The notes under the pieces: generated by a model
Told to the model about the DNA's origin: nothing
Seen by the model: the letters and a program-made list of their open reading frames with translations, nothing else
The model's database searches: none
In this document: positions 35,601 to 47,600 of the stretch, piece after piece
Numbering within the stretch: the stretch's first letter is position 1
How the letters are laid out: every line of letters starts with the position of its first letter
Program-made: the position numbers and the translations under genes
Assembly: GCF_000247695.1 (NCBI RefSeq)
Contig: NW_004624795.1
Coordinates: 10,176,589 to 10,240,588 of the forward strand
DNA: 64,000 nt
Direction: 5' to 3'
Origin: Heterocephalus glaber
Lineage: Eukaryota; Chordata; Mammalia; Rodentia; Bathyergidae

Positions 35601-38600
35601 GACTTATTACCCTTGCTTAGCTCTTTGATGGAATCTGACTGTGTACTATGATTTCCTACCATCAGTCGATGGAATGCTTTTATCAGGAAGCCCTTAGTTT
35701 GTTTTTGGGGTAGGGGCCTTGTGCATGTTAGGTGAGTGCTCTGCTTCTGTCACTGAGCCACACCCCAGCCCAAGAAGTTAGTAGTTTTGTTTTTTAAAAA
35801 ACACTGCTACTAGGCTTTATTGCTCTGTGCCAGAGACTGTCCTTTGCTTGAATGAGTCATTGTGCCACATCTCAGCAAGATACTACTATCATTGTTAAAT
35901 GCAAAGTGGTGAAACAAGTTTCTGAGAATCAATGAATTATTAGGCTTTTGTAGAGTACCCACTAAGTGGTGAGCTTCAGTGGTCCTTGAGAGGTGTGAAA
36001 TGCCCTTGAAGGGGCTTGTTGCAGTTATGAGGAGGAGGAGGATTGAGCTCTCTCCTAGGAGTGTCATAGGAGAGTAAAGGTAGCCACACTTCGGCATGGT
36101 CGGTGTGGGTGGTCTCCGCATGGTCTTCAGCTCTTATAGCCCTGAAACTTGGTTGTCATGGTATTTGTTGTTCAGCTTTTCATCCTTACCACATTCCTGA
36201 GAAAAACAAAGGAGGAAAAGGTCGTGTGAAACTTTTCCAATTTGGTTTTACTGCTACTCACATGGGCTGGGTCTTCAGTATGAGAGACATAATAAAGGAA
36301 GTGATGTGGAAGCAATTAGTCCTGACATGAGGATTCCACTGGGCGAACACAAAGGGCATGATTGCTGATCTCCAGATGTTAACCTTCTCAGAGTGTCATG
36401 TTGACTGTTTGATTTTGTGTATGGATCTCCTGGGAATGTTACCCATTATCATAAAATATTGGTGCTCCAGAGATTCAATTTGTGGCATATGTAGCAAGAA
36501 ATTCACCATTTGTTTCATTATAAGAGAAAGTGGGACTCCGAAACTAGGTGTCTTGCTTAAGTCTGCACTAACAGTTGGTTGAAGTATTTCTGTAAACTCA
36601 CCTTGAACTAGAGGCACCTGTCCTTTCAGCACTTCACCAATTAAAAACTCATTTAATAATACTCTGTCAAGCTCAGTGTCATTTATTAGTCACCCTTTGA
36701 GCTTTGTCTAACCATTTTGAATCGATATAGATTCATCTTACTATGTTTTGGATTCTGCATTTATTTTTCTCCACTCTAAAGAATTTTTCTGTGTATCATA
36801 TAGCTAAATGTCCTCAGCGTCTGTATTTTCTGATCACTTTAATCAGTTTCATATGTGCTGCTGCTTTTTGTATTGCCATTAAAGTGACACCTGAAACACA
36901 CAGCATGGTGTAAAGTCTAGGCGTCTTTTCTGCAGAGATGATAATACCTGTCCTGGCCAGGATGTGGCTTCTGTGACCTCTCTAAATCAAGGTGGTGGCC
37001 TAGAGACTAGAAAGTCACTTCTAGAAATCTACCTTCTGCTGCAGTCTTCCATACCAGCTCATTCTTTCTCCATTTCTGTCCCCCATTCTCCTTGCCTTGT
37101 TATGTTCACCTTGTTCTTTGCCTTCCTTGAGTTTCTCTGGCCTGTAATAGGTGAGGCCGGTGTCCCAGCCATTTCGCCTTTGTACTCATCAGAGGTGGCC
37201 TTGATGACTCCCTTGTGGCCCTTCACTCCCCTAAGCTGTAGCCTTGCCTCTACAGCTGAACATCTCCTTGAATGTCCCGCTTTCAAATTCAACATATCTA
37301 AATTTCCACCCATCCTTTCTCCCCCTGAGATTACTAGTCATACCACTCCATCCACTTCCAAGATCCCGTGGAAGATGCCCTCAGTCTTGTGCCCAGAGTA
37401 AAGGTCACTTAATTTCCAATCCCCTTCTTTCTTTGACATTCAGCCATTCCGTGCTTTCCTTACATGCTTTCCTTACATGTTTTGCGTACATGCTTGTCCT
37501 GACTTTCCCTTCCTTGAGCCCATGTTGTCCTAGTTTACACCTTTTCTGCATCATACCCATATTGGATCTTCCTCTTATTCTAGCTGTTTTGCTTTCTAGT
37601 TCCCTGTGTAGAGTTCTGCCTGACATCCTTTCCAGAACATTTCTTTGCATCCTTGAACCCTTTCCTTGAGCTCCAGGTAGAGGTGTGATGGTGATAAACT
37701 GACAAAAACCCCTTAGGGGCCTTCTTCGTACCATCAGGGAAATGTCTGAATTCTTTTTAATACCACATAAATTTTTGTGCTATCTAGAAGATAGACTTTA
37801 TGCACTCTATTTCCCTAATATCCCCCTAATTTCCTTTTAAGAAGCCATTACCAGAGACAAACTAGAATATTCCTCTTCTCCCTCATAACTCAAACATGCT
37901 GCTACCTTTGTATGTTTTTCATGCCATTTGTGTTAGCCATCTTACCATTACTGTATCGAATACCTGGGATTCGTTATAAAGAGAAAAGTTTCTTTTGGCT
38001 CTTGGTTTCAGAGGTTTCAGTCCGTGATTGGTTGGCCCCATTGCTTTTAGGCTGGGGATGAGGCAAAGCGTCATGGCAGAAGATGTAAAAGAGCAGAACT
38101 GCTCACCTCATGGGCAAAAAGTGAAAAAAAAAGAGGAACAGACCATGGTCCCTCAGTCTTCTTTGAAAGCACACTCATTATAACCCAAAACATCTCACTA
38201 GGCTCTGCATTTTAAGGTATCCATCACCCCTGAATAGCACCAAGCTCAGGTACAAACCTTTAATACGTAGATGTTTGGGAGATAGTCCAGATCCACACTA
38301 TAGAAATATTTATTGGTCTCTAAGATAGCTCTACACTCATTTTACTTTTCTTAGCCATTTTCCAAAGTCCAGCTCGGGACCACACTTTTCCAAAAGCCTT
38401 GTAAGACCACCTGTCCCTAAATAATCACACTTGCATATAAAGGTCTGTAGCTAGGCTGACTGCATTTTACCATCCAAACCAGGCTATTTTTGAGAGTGAA
38501 AGTGTGTGTTACCATTAATAAGGACAGGGAAACAGAAACCTACTAGACCTACCCCGAATAAACTGGTAAAAATGTTACCCTGACCATAACCCGTATGTTT

Positions 38601-41600
38601 TGTTTGCGAGTCCCACTTGGCACTTCGTTTGCATTTACTACCTCCTACTGCCCTAGGCCAGTGGTGGTGAACCTATGGCACGCACGCCACAGCCGGCTGT
38701 TTGATATCACTGAAAGCTCTAAAAGGTTCGCCATCGCTGCTCTAGGCAGTTACATTAGAATCTAACATTTTACTGTGTATTTTAGTAGAAAGCGAATAAT
38801 GCTTGTTAATTAGAATACTGATAGAAATTATTATTTAGCAATTTTTTGTCTTATATTTAAGAGGGAGCTATGCCAGAGAAATATAAAGTTTATTTTTTTT
38901 CTCCCTAATTCAGCTTATTGATATGTGTATGCAGAACTGTGGTCCAAGCTTCCAGGCTCTGATTGTGAAGAAGGAATTCATTAAAGATGGTCTAGTTAAG
39001 CTGCTGAATCCCAGATACGCCTTGCCATTAGACGTTCAGAATAGAATCTTGAATTTCATTAAGGTAAGTCTGTTGTATACTTTGGTAAATTTCTAAGATT
39101 GGGAATTTAGTGGCATATCTTTTGATTGTTTTAGTGATGCTTTATACAGTCAGTAAACATTTTTGCTGTTCTGGTTTCTGTGGACTAATACTTTTTTGGC
39201 ATTGAATGGCACCCTTTTATAGAAGAATTTGGAGTCATTTCCCTATTTTCCATCAGTTTCTGTTTATCCATGTCAAGTAGGCAAGACAGTGATGTGTGTG
39301 TTCGTTTTGCAGATATGGGGACTATGTTCTGGAGTAGATAACTGACTAGTTCAAGGTTGCTTGGCAAAAGAACTACTTTTAGAATCTCTTAATATTGGAT
39401 TCAGTAGAGCAAAAGATGATTGATAGTATCTATCCCAGGGTTTTATCAAAATATTAAATCATGGCAGTTTCAAATATTTTATATTATTCTAGCCTTTGTC
39501 CATAACATTCAAAAATTAACTTTCTCTGAATAATGCATAATTGTTAAATTTCTCATTTTCCATTATAAGCTGAAGAATTATTTTGTTTTTGCTGTTGTTT
39601 TAACTCTGGAACTTTTCATCTCTTGAACTCAGACTTGGTCACAAGGTTTCCCAGGAGGTGTGGATGTCAGTGAAGTGAAGGAAGTGTACCTTGACCTGCT
39701 TAAGAAAGGTGTTCAGTTTCCTCCCCCAGGTGCAGAAGCTGAAGCAGCAAGACAGGAGGTAGGAGGCTTTCTTCTTTGACCAATGAAGAATAAGATGGTA
39801 TGTTACTGGGATCTTTCCTTATTGCAAGGGACAACCCTAGCTCAAGCAGTTTAAGGGAGAGATGAGTTTATTAGAAGAATATAACCGTATCTCATCAAAT
39901 AATCAAGGGTTAGGACCTAGCTAGCTACTCAAGCGTGATCTTCTAAACTAAGTCAGAATATTCTTTTAGGTAAGATTTCCAGGTATTTTCAGTGCACATT
40001 AGTGTTGAGAAGCACTGGCCTAGGCCCCTTGGTTGGGCTGTCCCCAAGGCTGCAGATGAGGCAGTGATGAAGGGAGAGGGTGTTCATTGTTAGAGTGGCA
40101 GACCTATGGTATGTGTGTTGTTTTTCTTTTAAGACAAAGGATATTAATATATGAATTGTTTTTTCTAGACTAAAACCTCAGTATTCAGGTTTAATTGCAG
40201 TATTGGCACTTTGTGATAAATAAGTGGGTTTTGGGTTGCAGTTTGGGCACAGGGTCTCTAAAAGACTTGCCATCACTGATAGAGGAGTTGCATTGCCAGC
40301 TGTGGCTTTAAAAGATGACATGAATTGATTTTCCATTTTTTTTTAACAGCCCGAAGAGGGCAATAATAATCTCACATGGCAATTTATTATGCAGACCCTT
40401 GGTAAAAATCTAGAGCACTTTATTAAATCAAAATTCAATTAATATACCAAAATGTGGCCCCGTTTTATTTACTGCGTGCTCCGTTATGGGCATATCTGTC
40501 ATGTCATTTGCTTAGCACCCTTCTCAAAATGCTGGGTAGGCTTTACGTTTGATGATTGACTCTGTACCAACAACTCATACTCAAGACTGCAGTTGGGAGT
40601 GCCTGGGTCAGCTGAATGGAAAAACTGGGCTCAAGGGGGCTATGTTCATTTACATCATAGTATTTCCACATTTCAATCTGGTAGACTCCTCAGACTCCAT
40701 CAGGTTCACCAGCATCTGTCCCAACTGCACCAGCTCTTTCTCCTGTAACTGCTCCCAGGAACACAACTATTACATTGGTCCCAGAACAGGTAACAACAAT
40801 GACAGCTGTATTTATTAATGTTTTGTTCTAGGCATTATGTATAGAATTTGTTTTTCCTTTTTAATAACATCATGGGGTGTAGGTACAATATTACCCTCAT
40901 TTTAAAGTGGAGAAAACCACAACTTAGGTTGTATGACTTACCATGGTTCATTTCTAAGCAGAAGTAACCCAGTAAGTTCACTCTGATTCCAAAGCTAACA
41001 CTTTGAAGAACTGTAGTTGGCTAGTGGAATTCAGGGTTTTATGGTACCTTGGCTGTGGACTGGCTCTTGTGTGCAACAGCTGAGTCCTGTCAGTACTGGT
41101 AAGACTGTCCATATATCATTTCAGAGAGCTCAGTAAACGATAGTCTTACTAGTATTAATTGTGCCAACTGAATTGCATTTGCTTCTTTGTCTCTCTCTAT
41201 CTGCTTATCACAGGTCCACATTAGCAATTATATGAAGCTTACTTATGTCACGCAGTAAAGGAACTATCATTGAAGCCTTTATATTTATATTATTCAATGT
41301 TTTTTGCATAAACATCCATGTGATTCATTCCTCTTAGGATTTAATCCAAGAAGAAAATAAATGTTTCTCTTTTTATCCTTCTTGTAATATCATGAGAACG
41401 CTACCATATCAGTCACTTTTCAGTCACTAGGACAAAATACCCAACTCCCTCAACTTAAAATAGGAGAGATTTATTTTGGCTTACGGTGTCAGAGGGTTTA
41501 GGCTGTGGTTGGCTGACTCCAAGGCAGGAATGGCATGGGAGAAGGGCATGGCAGAGAAAAACATTTCAAGAGGCAGCTGGGAGGCAGAGAGAGAAGGGAG

Positions 41601-44600
41601 AAGCCAAGAACAATATAGCCTTCTAGGTCAGACCCTCAGTGACTCGCCCCTTCTGACCAGACCCCACCTTCTAATAGCACATTTGGCTATGAATTCATCA
41701 GTGGCTTAATCCACAGATGAATAGAGCAACACCCCCCCACCACCATAATCACCCTCCAAAAGCCCCATCTTTGAACACATGAGACTTTGGGGGAACATTT
41801 TAGATCTAAAAACATCATCGAGCAATCTTTTTTATTTTTTCCCCCTTTTCCAGTTTATTACAAGACCACTTCCCCTTCTGTCTTCCCCTCCTACTTCTCC
41901 TGCTGGTACCTAGTTCTTCCTTTCCTCTTCATATTGAGTCTAGTCTTTTCATTTCCTTAATGTCTCAGATGATATTACTTTGGGGTTTATTACAAGAGAT
42001 CACAAGTACATTTAGAAGGTAACAGTATAATTTGTAAAATAATTTGTATAGTTTGTAAAAACAGTATAATTTGTAAAACTTAAATCTGTTTGAAAATACC
42101 AAATTTTGCAAAAAGCATTTTCTCTTCCAGCATATGTCCCATGATCAGAAAATAAGTGTTAGCCCTTTTTATTTTTCACTTTTTTTGGTACCGGGGATCG
42201 AACTCGGGTCCTTGCGCTTGCGCAGCAGGTGGCGACACCACTGAGCTAAATCCCTGGCTCCAGTTAGCCCTTTTTATGTGTCACACTTAGGGACTACTGA
42301 TTGTGCTGCTCTCTACAGATTGGAAAATTGCACAGTGAATTGGATATGGTGAAAATGAATGTGAGAGTGATGTCTGCCATACTGATGGAGAACTCTCCCG
42401 GGTCTGAAAACTCTGACGACCTAGAGCTTCTGCAGGTACCGTATGATCTGGACAAGCCAAGCACCTTGCAAGTTATTCTCTGAACTTTGAGCTTTGGAGA
42501 AGGAAGACCCCTTAATATTGTTTAGTCCATCCTCTTGCATCCTGACCTCATTTGATTTCTAATCTTAACAAAAACATCCAAGAATGATTTTTTCAAAATC
42601 GCAGTAGTAACGGATATGGTCCTTACCTACTTGCAAAAACTAACTTACCATAATTTATAGTCTTAGTCATCTACAATCTAGTCTCTCATTGTTTTGAGCA
42701 TATAAAAATTGCCTCTGTGTCCATCTATTCTACAAGTTTGAGTGACTCTAGTGTAATAGGGATGTAGAAATGAGGCTGTCCTGGTACTTAAGAAGTTCTG
42801 TTTAATGAGTAAGATTGTTTTGTAAACAACATGGTAAAGTATCACGGACGCTATGATATAAAATTTGTCCAGTGTTGGTGGGATCATGAGTAGAGACAAA
42901 AAGAAAAGTGAGAGTTTTAGGATGGGTTTAGATGTAAAGATTCACAGGCCTTGGGAGTTGCATGAACCTGCGAGGTAAGCCATGAGCAGTTGGATGGCCC
43001 TGGCAAACCTCTCCCTGTGTCTGTACATTCATATACTCAGCTGGATTGTTTAATTATCAATTTTAAATTCCAACACTTACTAATTTTAGCTAGGCATCGT
43101 GACACACCTGTAGTCTCAGCACTTAGAAGCTCAAACAGCATGATTGCTTGAGCCCAGGAGTTTCAGATCAGCCTGGGCTACATAGTGAGACCCTGTGTCA
43201 AAACAAAAGAATAAAATACTTAATTCCATTTAATGCTTACTAATTTTAGAAGCAGTTAGAAAAAAACTCAGCTTCTAAGGATTTCTTCCCCAACAGGTTA
43301 AGATCATTGCTTTATTTTTACTTTTCTCAGATTCCCATTCCCCTGTTCTCATGTGTTTTTTTTTCTTTGAGTCATTATATTGTTAGTAAATAACATTTTT
43401 CTTACACATTTTGGAAACAAAAAAATTGAAAAAATTTCTTCAACAGTACTTGTTATATATCACTGCTATGTCCTTGAACCACTTTTATCCTTGCTAAAGT
43501 ATATCTATCTACTACCAGTAAACTTTGGATGTTTGCAGGTCCCGAAACATCTTTTGTTGCCATGTTAAATGGTAGTTAAACTACCTAGAATTTTAGGTAC
43601 AAAATTCTTTAAGTCCTTTGAAGACAGTGCTCCACTGTTCTCTTGTACCCTGTGATCTTGATGAGAAGTATGATGGTATCTTGACTCTTTGGTTCTATTC
43701 TGATTCTCCTTCATTTCATAATCTGCTTTTTTTTTTCTGGTTGAATTTTGTGATTTCTCTTTACGTTAATATTTTTGAAAGTTCACTGGACCATGTGAGT
43801 GAGGGGTGATTTGTCCGTGCATGTGTACATGGGTGCTTAACCTGTTTGGTAGTTTGTAAGCCTTTTTGCCCATCAGCCTGCATATATTTTTAATTCTAGG
43901 AAATATTCAGATCTTACTTCAAATATTGCCCTTTTCCTCATTCTGTTTTCTTCTTACAGATTTTTGTTTTAGATAATGAAACTTCCAGTTGGATTCTCCT
44001 CTCTCTTAACTTTTCTTTTGTACTTTTCATATCTTTATTTGCTTGTGTTGCAGTTCTGGGAAAATCTCTCTATTTGATAAATTGTTTCTTTAAAATTTAT
44101 GCATCAGATTGGCTAGCGACCCCTTCTAAAAAATGTTTTATTTCAACAGTTCTATGTTTTGTTTAAAAATATATTTGGATTTGTTGGCCAGGGATTTAGC
44201 TCAGTGGTTCTGACCCCTGCCTCGCAAACGCAAGGACCCAAGTTCGATCTCTGGTACCAAAAAAAAAAAAATTTGGATTTGTATAACATTTTTAGAGGTT
44301 GTACTTTTTCCCTTCATGTTTCTAAGGTGGTAATTGTTTTCTTTTTTTTTTTAATAAATTGTTCTTCACAAATTCTTTTGAACGTTACCTCTTTTATTTG
44401 ATTCCTCAAATGTCTGGCTGGATTGCTGATGGTGAGCTCATTTTTGTGTGACATTCTTTGTCAGCTGGTCTGCATTATCTGCTGACCCAGATCACCCATG
44501 CTGAAGAGAGCCTGTAAGTGCTGCAGCCTGGGGTAGGTACTGTTCTCAGAGTAAGGAGTATCAGCATGGGATGGTGCTAGGTGTGATACATTAATAGCTG

Positions 44601-47600
44601 GTCTGTTGGATTACAGGGTTCCTATTTTTTTGTCCTGGATGCTGCCAGTAGTAGGAAATAATTACCTCTTTATTCTATTATGCTTTTTTCTTATTTAGGA
44701 GGTAGCAAAATGTGACTCATGGGCCAGATCTGGGCTTTCTTCTGATTTCTTTGTTCTTTCAGAACAAAACAAAACCCCCCAAATTATTCCCCAAACTATA
44801 TCTATCCAAATCAATATCCAGAGACCACTGGGATCTCAGATATACTTTTTAAGGGACTCCTTGCCACCTCCTACCTCACTATTAGTGGATGTGTTTGTGG
44901 CATCTCTTAGATATGTAGGGATAAGAAGATTTAAAGCCACCACTTGGTAGTATAAAGTTTCAGATGAGGTAAGATCAGATCTGTGTAGGTTATGGGAGAC
45001 TTTCATGCAGTCCCAAACAGGGGTCTTGGTCAGGCTAGCTAACGGAGCCAATGAAAGCATAGAAGCTAAGCAGCTACTTTATAACCAGATCAGATTTTAG
45101 AAGGATCCTTCTGGTGTTGTTTTTGATGATAAATTCTGGGGAAGCAAGGAAGCATCTTGATTGTGAGCAGAAAATGGTATCTGTGGTCCAATAAATTTGC
45201 AAAACCAATTGCCTATTTTATCACTCAGAGTTTGTAAATTTCTTTGCTTTAGTAAGGCTCTAAGTGCTTTGTTTAACTCAACATTTACAAACTTATTTGA
45301 CCAAAGAATACCTACTTGCTAAATATCTGTTAGTATTCTATAGAATATGATAGTAGACTACCTTGAGAAACAAATCAATATTTTCAATCACTGGATATAT
45401 ATATATATATAATCAATCACTGGATATATATATAATATATATAATATATATATGTTACTTTTAAAATTAGGGGCATTATGGTGGGCTGGGGATTTAGCTC
45501 AGTGGCACTGCACCTGCCTCACAAGTGCAAGGCCCTGAGTTTGATCCCTGGTACTGGGAGAAAAAGAATTAGGAGCATTATATCATTTTGCTGCACATTC
45601 TCAGACTTCTTGGCCTTGGGAAAGTCACTTCCTATCACTGGATTTGGTTTCTATCTATATAAAATGAAGAGATTAGATGATACTAAAAAACAAAGGTTTA
45701 AACACATAAAAAATTAATCATTAAAGTTCATATGCAATGATCTTTTTTAAAAAAAACCCTCACAGTTAGAATCTTTTATAGGTATAAACTTTGTGACCTG
45801 TGATGTGAACAAACATGTTAAACTAAAATTTAAAAATTAAATGTCAGAGTTAAAAGGTGTATAGTAGATAGTGTTTTTCTTTTTTTCTGGTATTGGGGAT
45901 CGAACATGGGACCTTGCGCTTGTGAAGCAGGTGCCGGAACCACTGAGCTAAATCCCCAGCCCAGCAGATAGTATTTTTCAAAAATGCCCACAGCAGTATT
46001 TCTAGTTTGACATGGTCTTCACAGGCCATTCAGAACTCTAAAATAAAATGATTTATGACTTTTCTCTCATGTTCTCATCCAAACAGTCCTTCACTAAAAC
46101 TACACACCGAAACACTCTATTTAAATATGTGAATCCAGTTTTAAATTTTATCCCATCAAGGCTGAAATGCCTTTTTGTCTCAGTGTCTTTGGGTGCAGAT
46201 GTTTAGTTTAATTTTGTGAGTATGATGCTAATTTGTTGGTTGCTGTTTTAATGCCAGAGCTCAGGGCTGGGTATTGCTTTGACTAGTAAAGAGACTTAGA
46301 TTGTAAATCAACACCAGAATACTGTGTTGTGCCCAGATTTCAAGGTCCCCAAAGACCACCAAGGAGCCGATTCCGATGTAAACACACGAGAGTCGTTTAT
46401 TCAAGCTCGAGCAGGGACTCACAACCGTCACCGCCGCAGCAGGTCAAGATTGAGAGCCCCGACTCCAAATTAGCAGGGGTTTTTATAGTAGTTACAGCAA
46501 GGTTCTAGATTGGCAATTAAACCTGATTGGTTGTGCCTTGCGTACCCAAGCTGCAAACGGTTACACCTGGAACATTGGGGTAGCTGTTGCGAGGGGATGG
46601 CTGAACACTTATCACAAGCAGGTGGGCAAAGTACATCTTGTGGTTTTAGGTCTCACAACTGCTCATGGCCAAGTCATGCTGAATGGGTTCTGGCACAGGA
46701 TCAACTTGTTTACAGAGACTATTGAATGTGTAACTATTTTTCTTGCTATGCTTTTTGTTAGTAACACATACAAATCTGGTGTGAGGAGTGCTAGTCTTAA
46801 TTGCATTTTTTTAATGATACATTTTTAAAATTAAATGGCAGGACTGATCTAAAGTAGTGTGATACCATCTTCTATGGAGAGAAAGGATAGGGAGCCTGTC
46901 TGATGATTTTAAAATCTAAAAATGAAACCAGAAGAGACAGACTATGGAGAAACAAAGGTATTCCTTGGTTTGTAATTTTTCAAAGGTTTTATCACACTTG
47001 ACTGAACTACTGGGGTCAGTAGAAGTAGAACCTCCCACATGATGTGCCAGCTCCCTGGCTGGCTGCCCTCATGGATCCACAGTTGCTTCAGGGCCTTCAA
47101 CATAAGCCTAAGTGGTCATCAGGTGGTGGCCAGCAAGGTAGAAGACGAAGCCTTGAGAGCAGTAGTGGTATTGGTAGAAGAAGTGTATGACCCTGTTTTC
47201 TCCTATTTTGTGTTAGCTGACCAGTTAGAAATCAGAGGGCATGGCAAAGCAGGACTTAAAAAAAAACAAGAACTTCCCAGCCTTGGACAGTCTCCTCCAT
47301 CACCCTCCTCTCCCCTGTAGCTGTAACTCCTTGTTCTGGTACAGATAAAATTAACAACTATGTCCTGTAAGCAAAGTTTATGACACTCTGTTCTCATATG
47401 ATTTGTAAGACATTGGCTTCTTTCAAGACAAAGTTACAAAACTGCCTGCCCTTGTCCTGTTCTAATAAACTCACTTGCTATGTCACTAGAAAAATCACCC
47501 ACTTTGATAAAATGTATAAAAGCTGGAACTTCTCTTTGTTCAGTGCTCAGCCATTTTGAACAGAGTCCACTGAGCCCATGTTTACACCTTAAATAAATCC

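Larger units (their letters stand above)
33331..38913 (+). other. TOM1L1: TOM1L1 intron 3
   Basis: Phase 0, 5.6 kb. Contains a short (TG)n at about 33604-33620, an old ID piece, a MaLR LTR and an 81-bp hAT miniature element (listed separately). Open frames of 129 (33709-34098), 145 (36964-37401) and 141 codons (37244-37669) show no recognised domain, and the last two overlap in different frames; none is called. Confidence 0.8.
40790..42318 (+). other. TOM1L1: TOM1L1 intron 6
   Basis: Phase 0. Contains a MIR relic (about 40860-40990), a MaLR LTR, a CT-rich block (41825-41960) that may be an antisense L1 3' end, and an antisense ID SINE just upstream of exon 7. Confidence 0.75.

Noticed and set aside
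36964..37669. Overlapping open frames of 145 and 141 codons in intron 3
   Set aside because: They overlap in different frames and also have a 109-codon frame on the opposite strand, the pattern of CT-rich DNA with few stops. No domain recognised.
40694..40789. Shorter version of exon 6 starting at the downstream acceptor
   Set aside because: Possible as an alternative, but the upstream acceptor gives the length that aligns gap-free with the human exon as I remember it. Kept as a finding, not as the main model.
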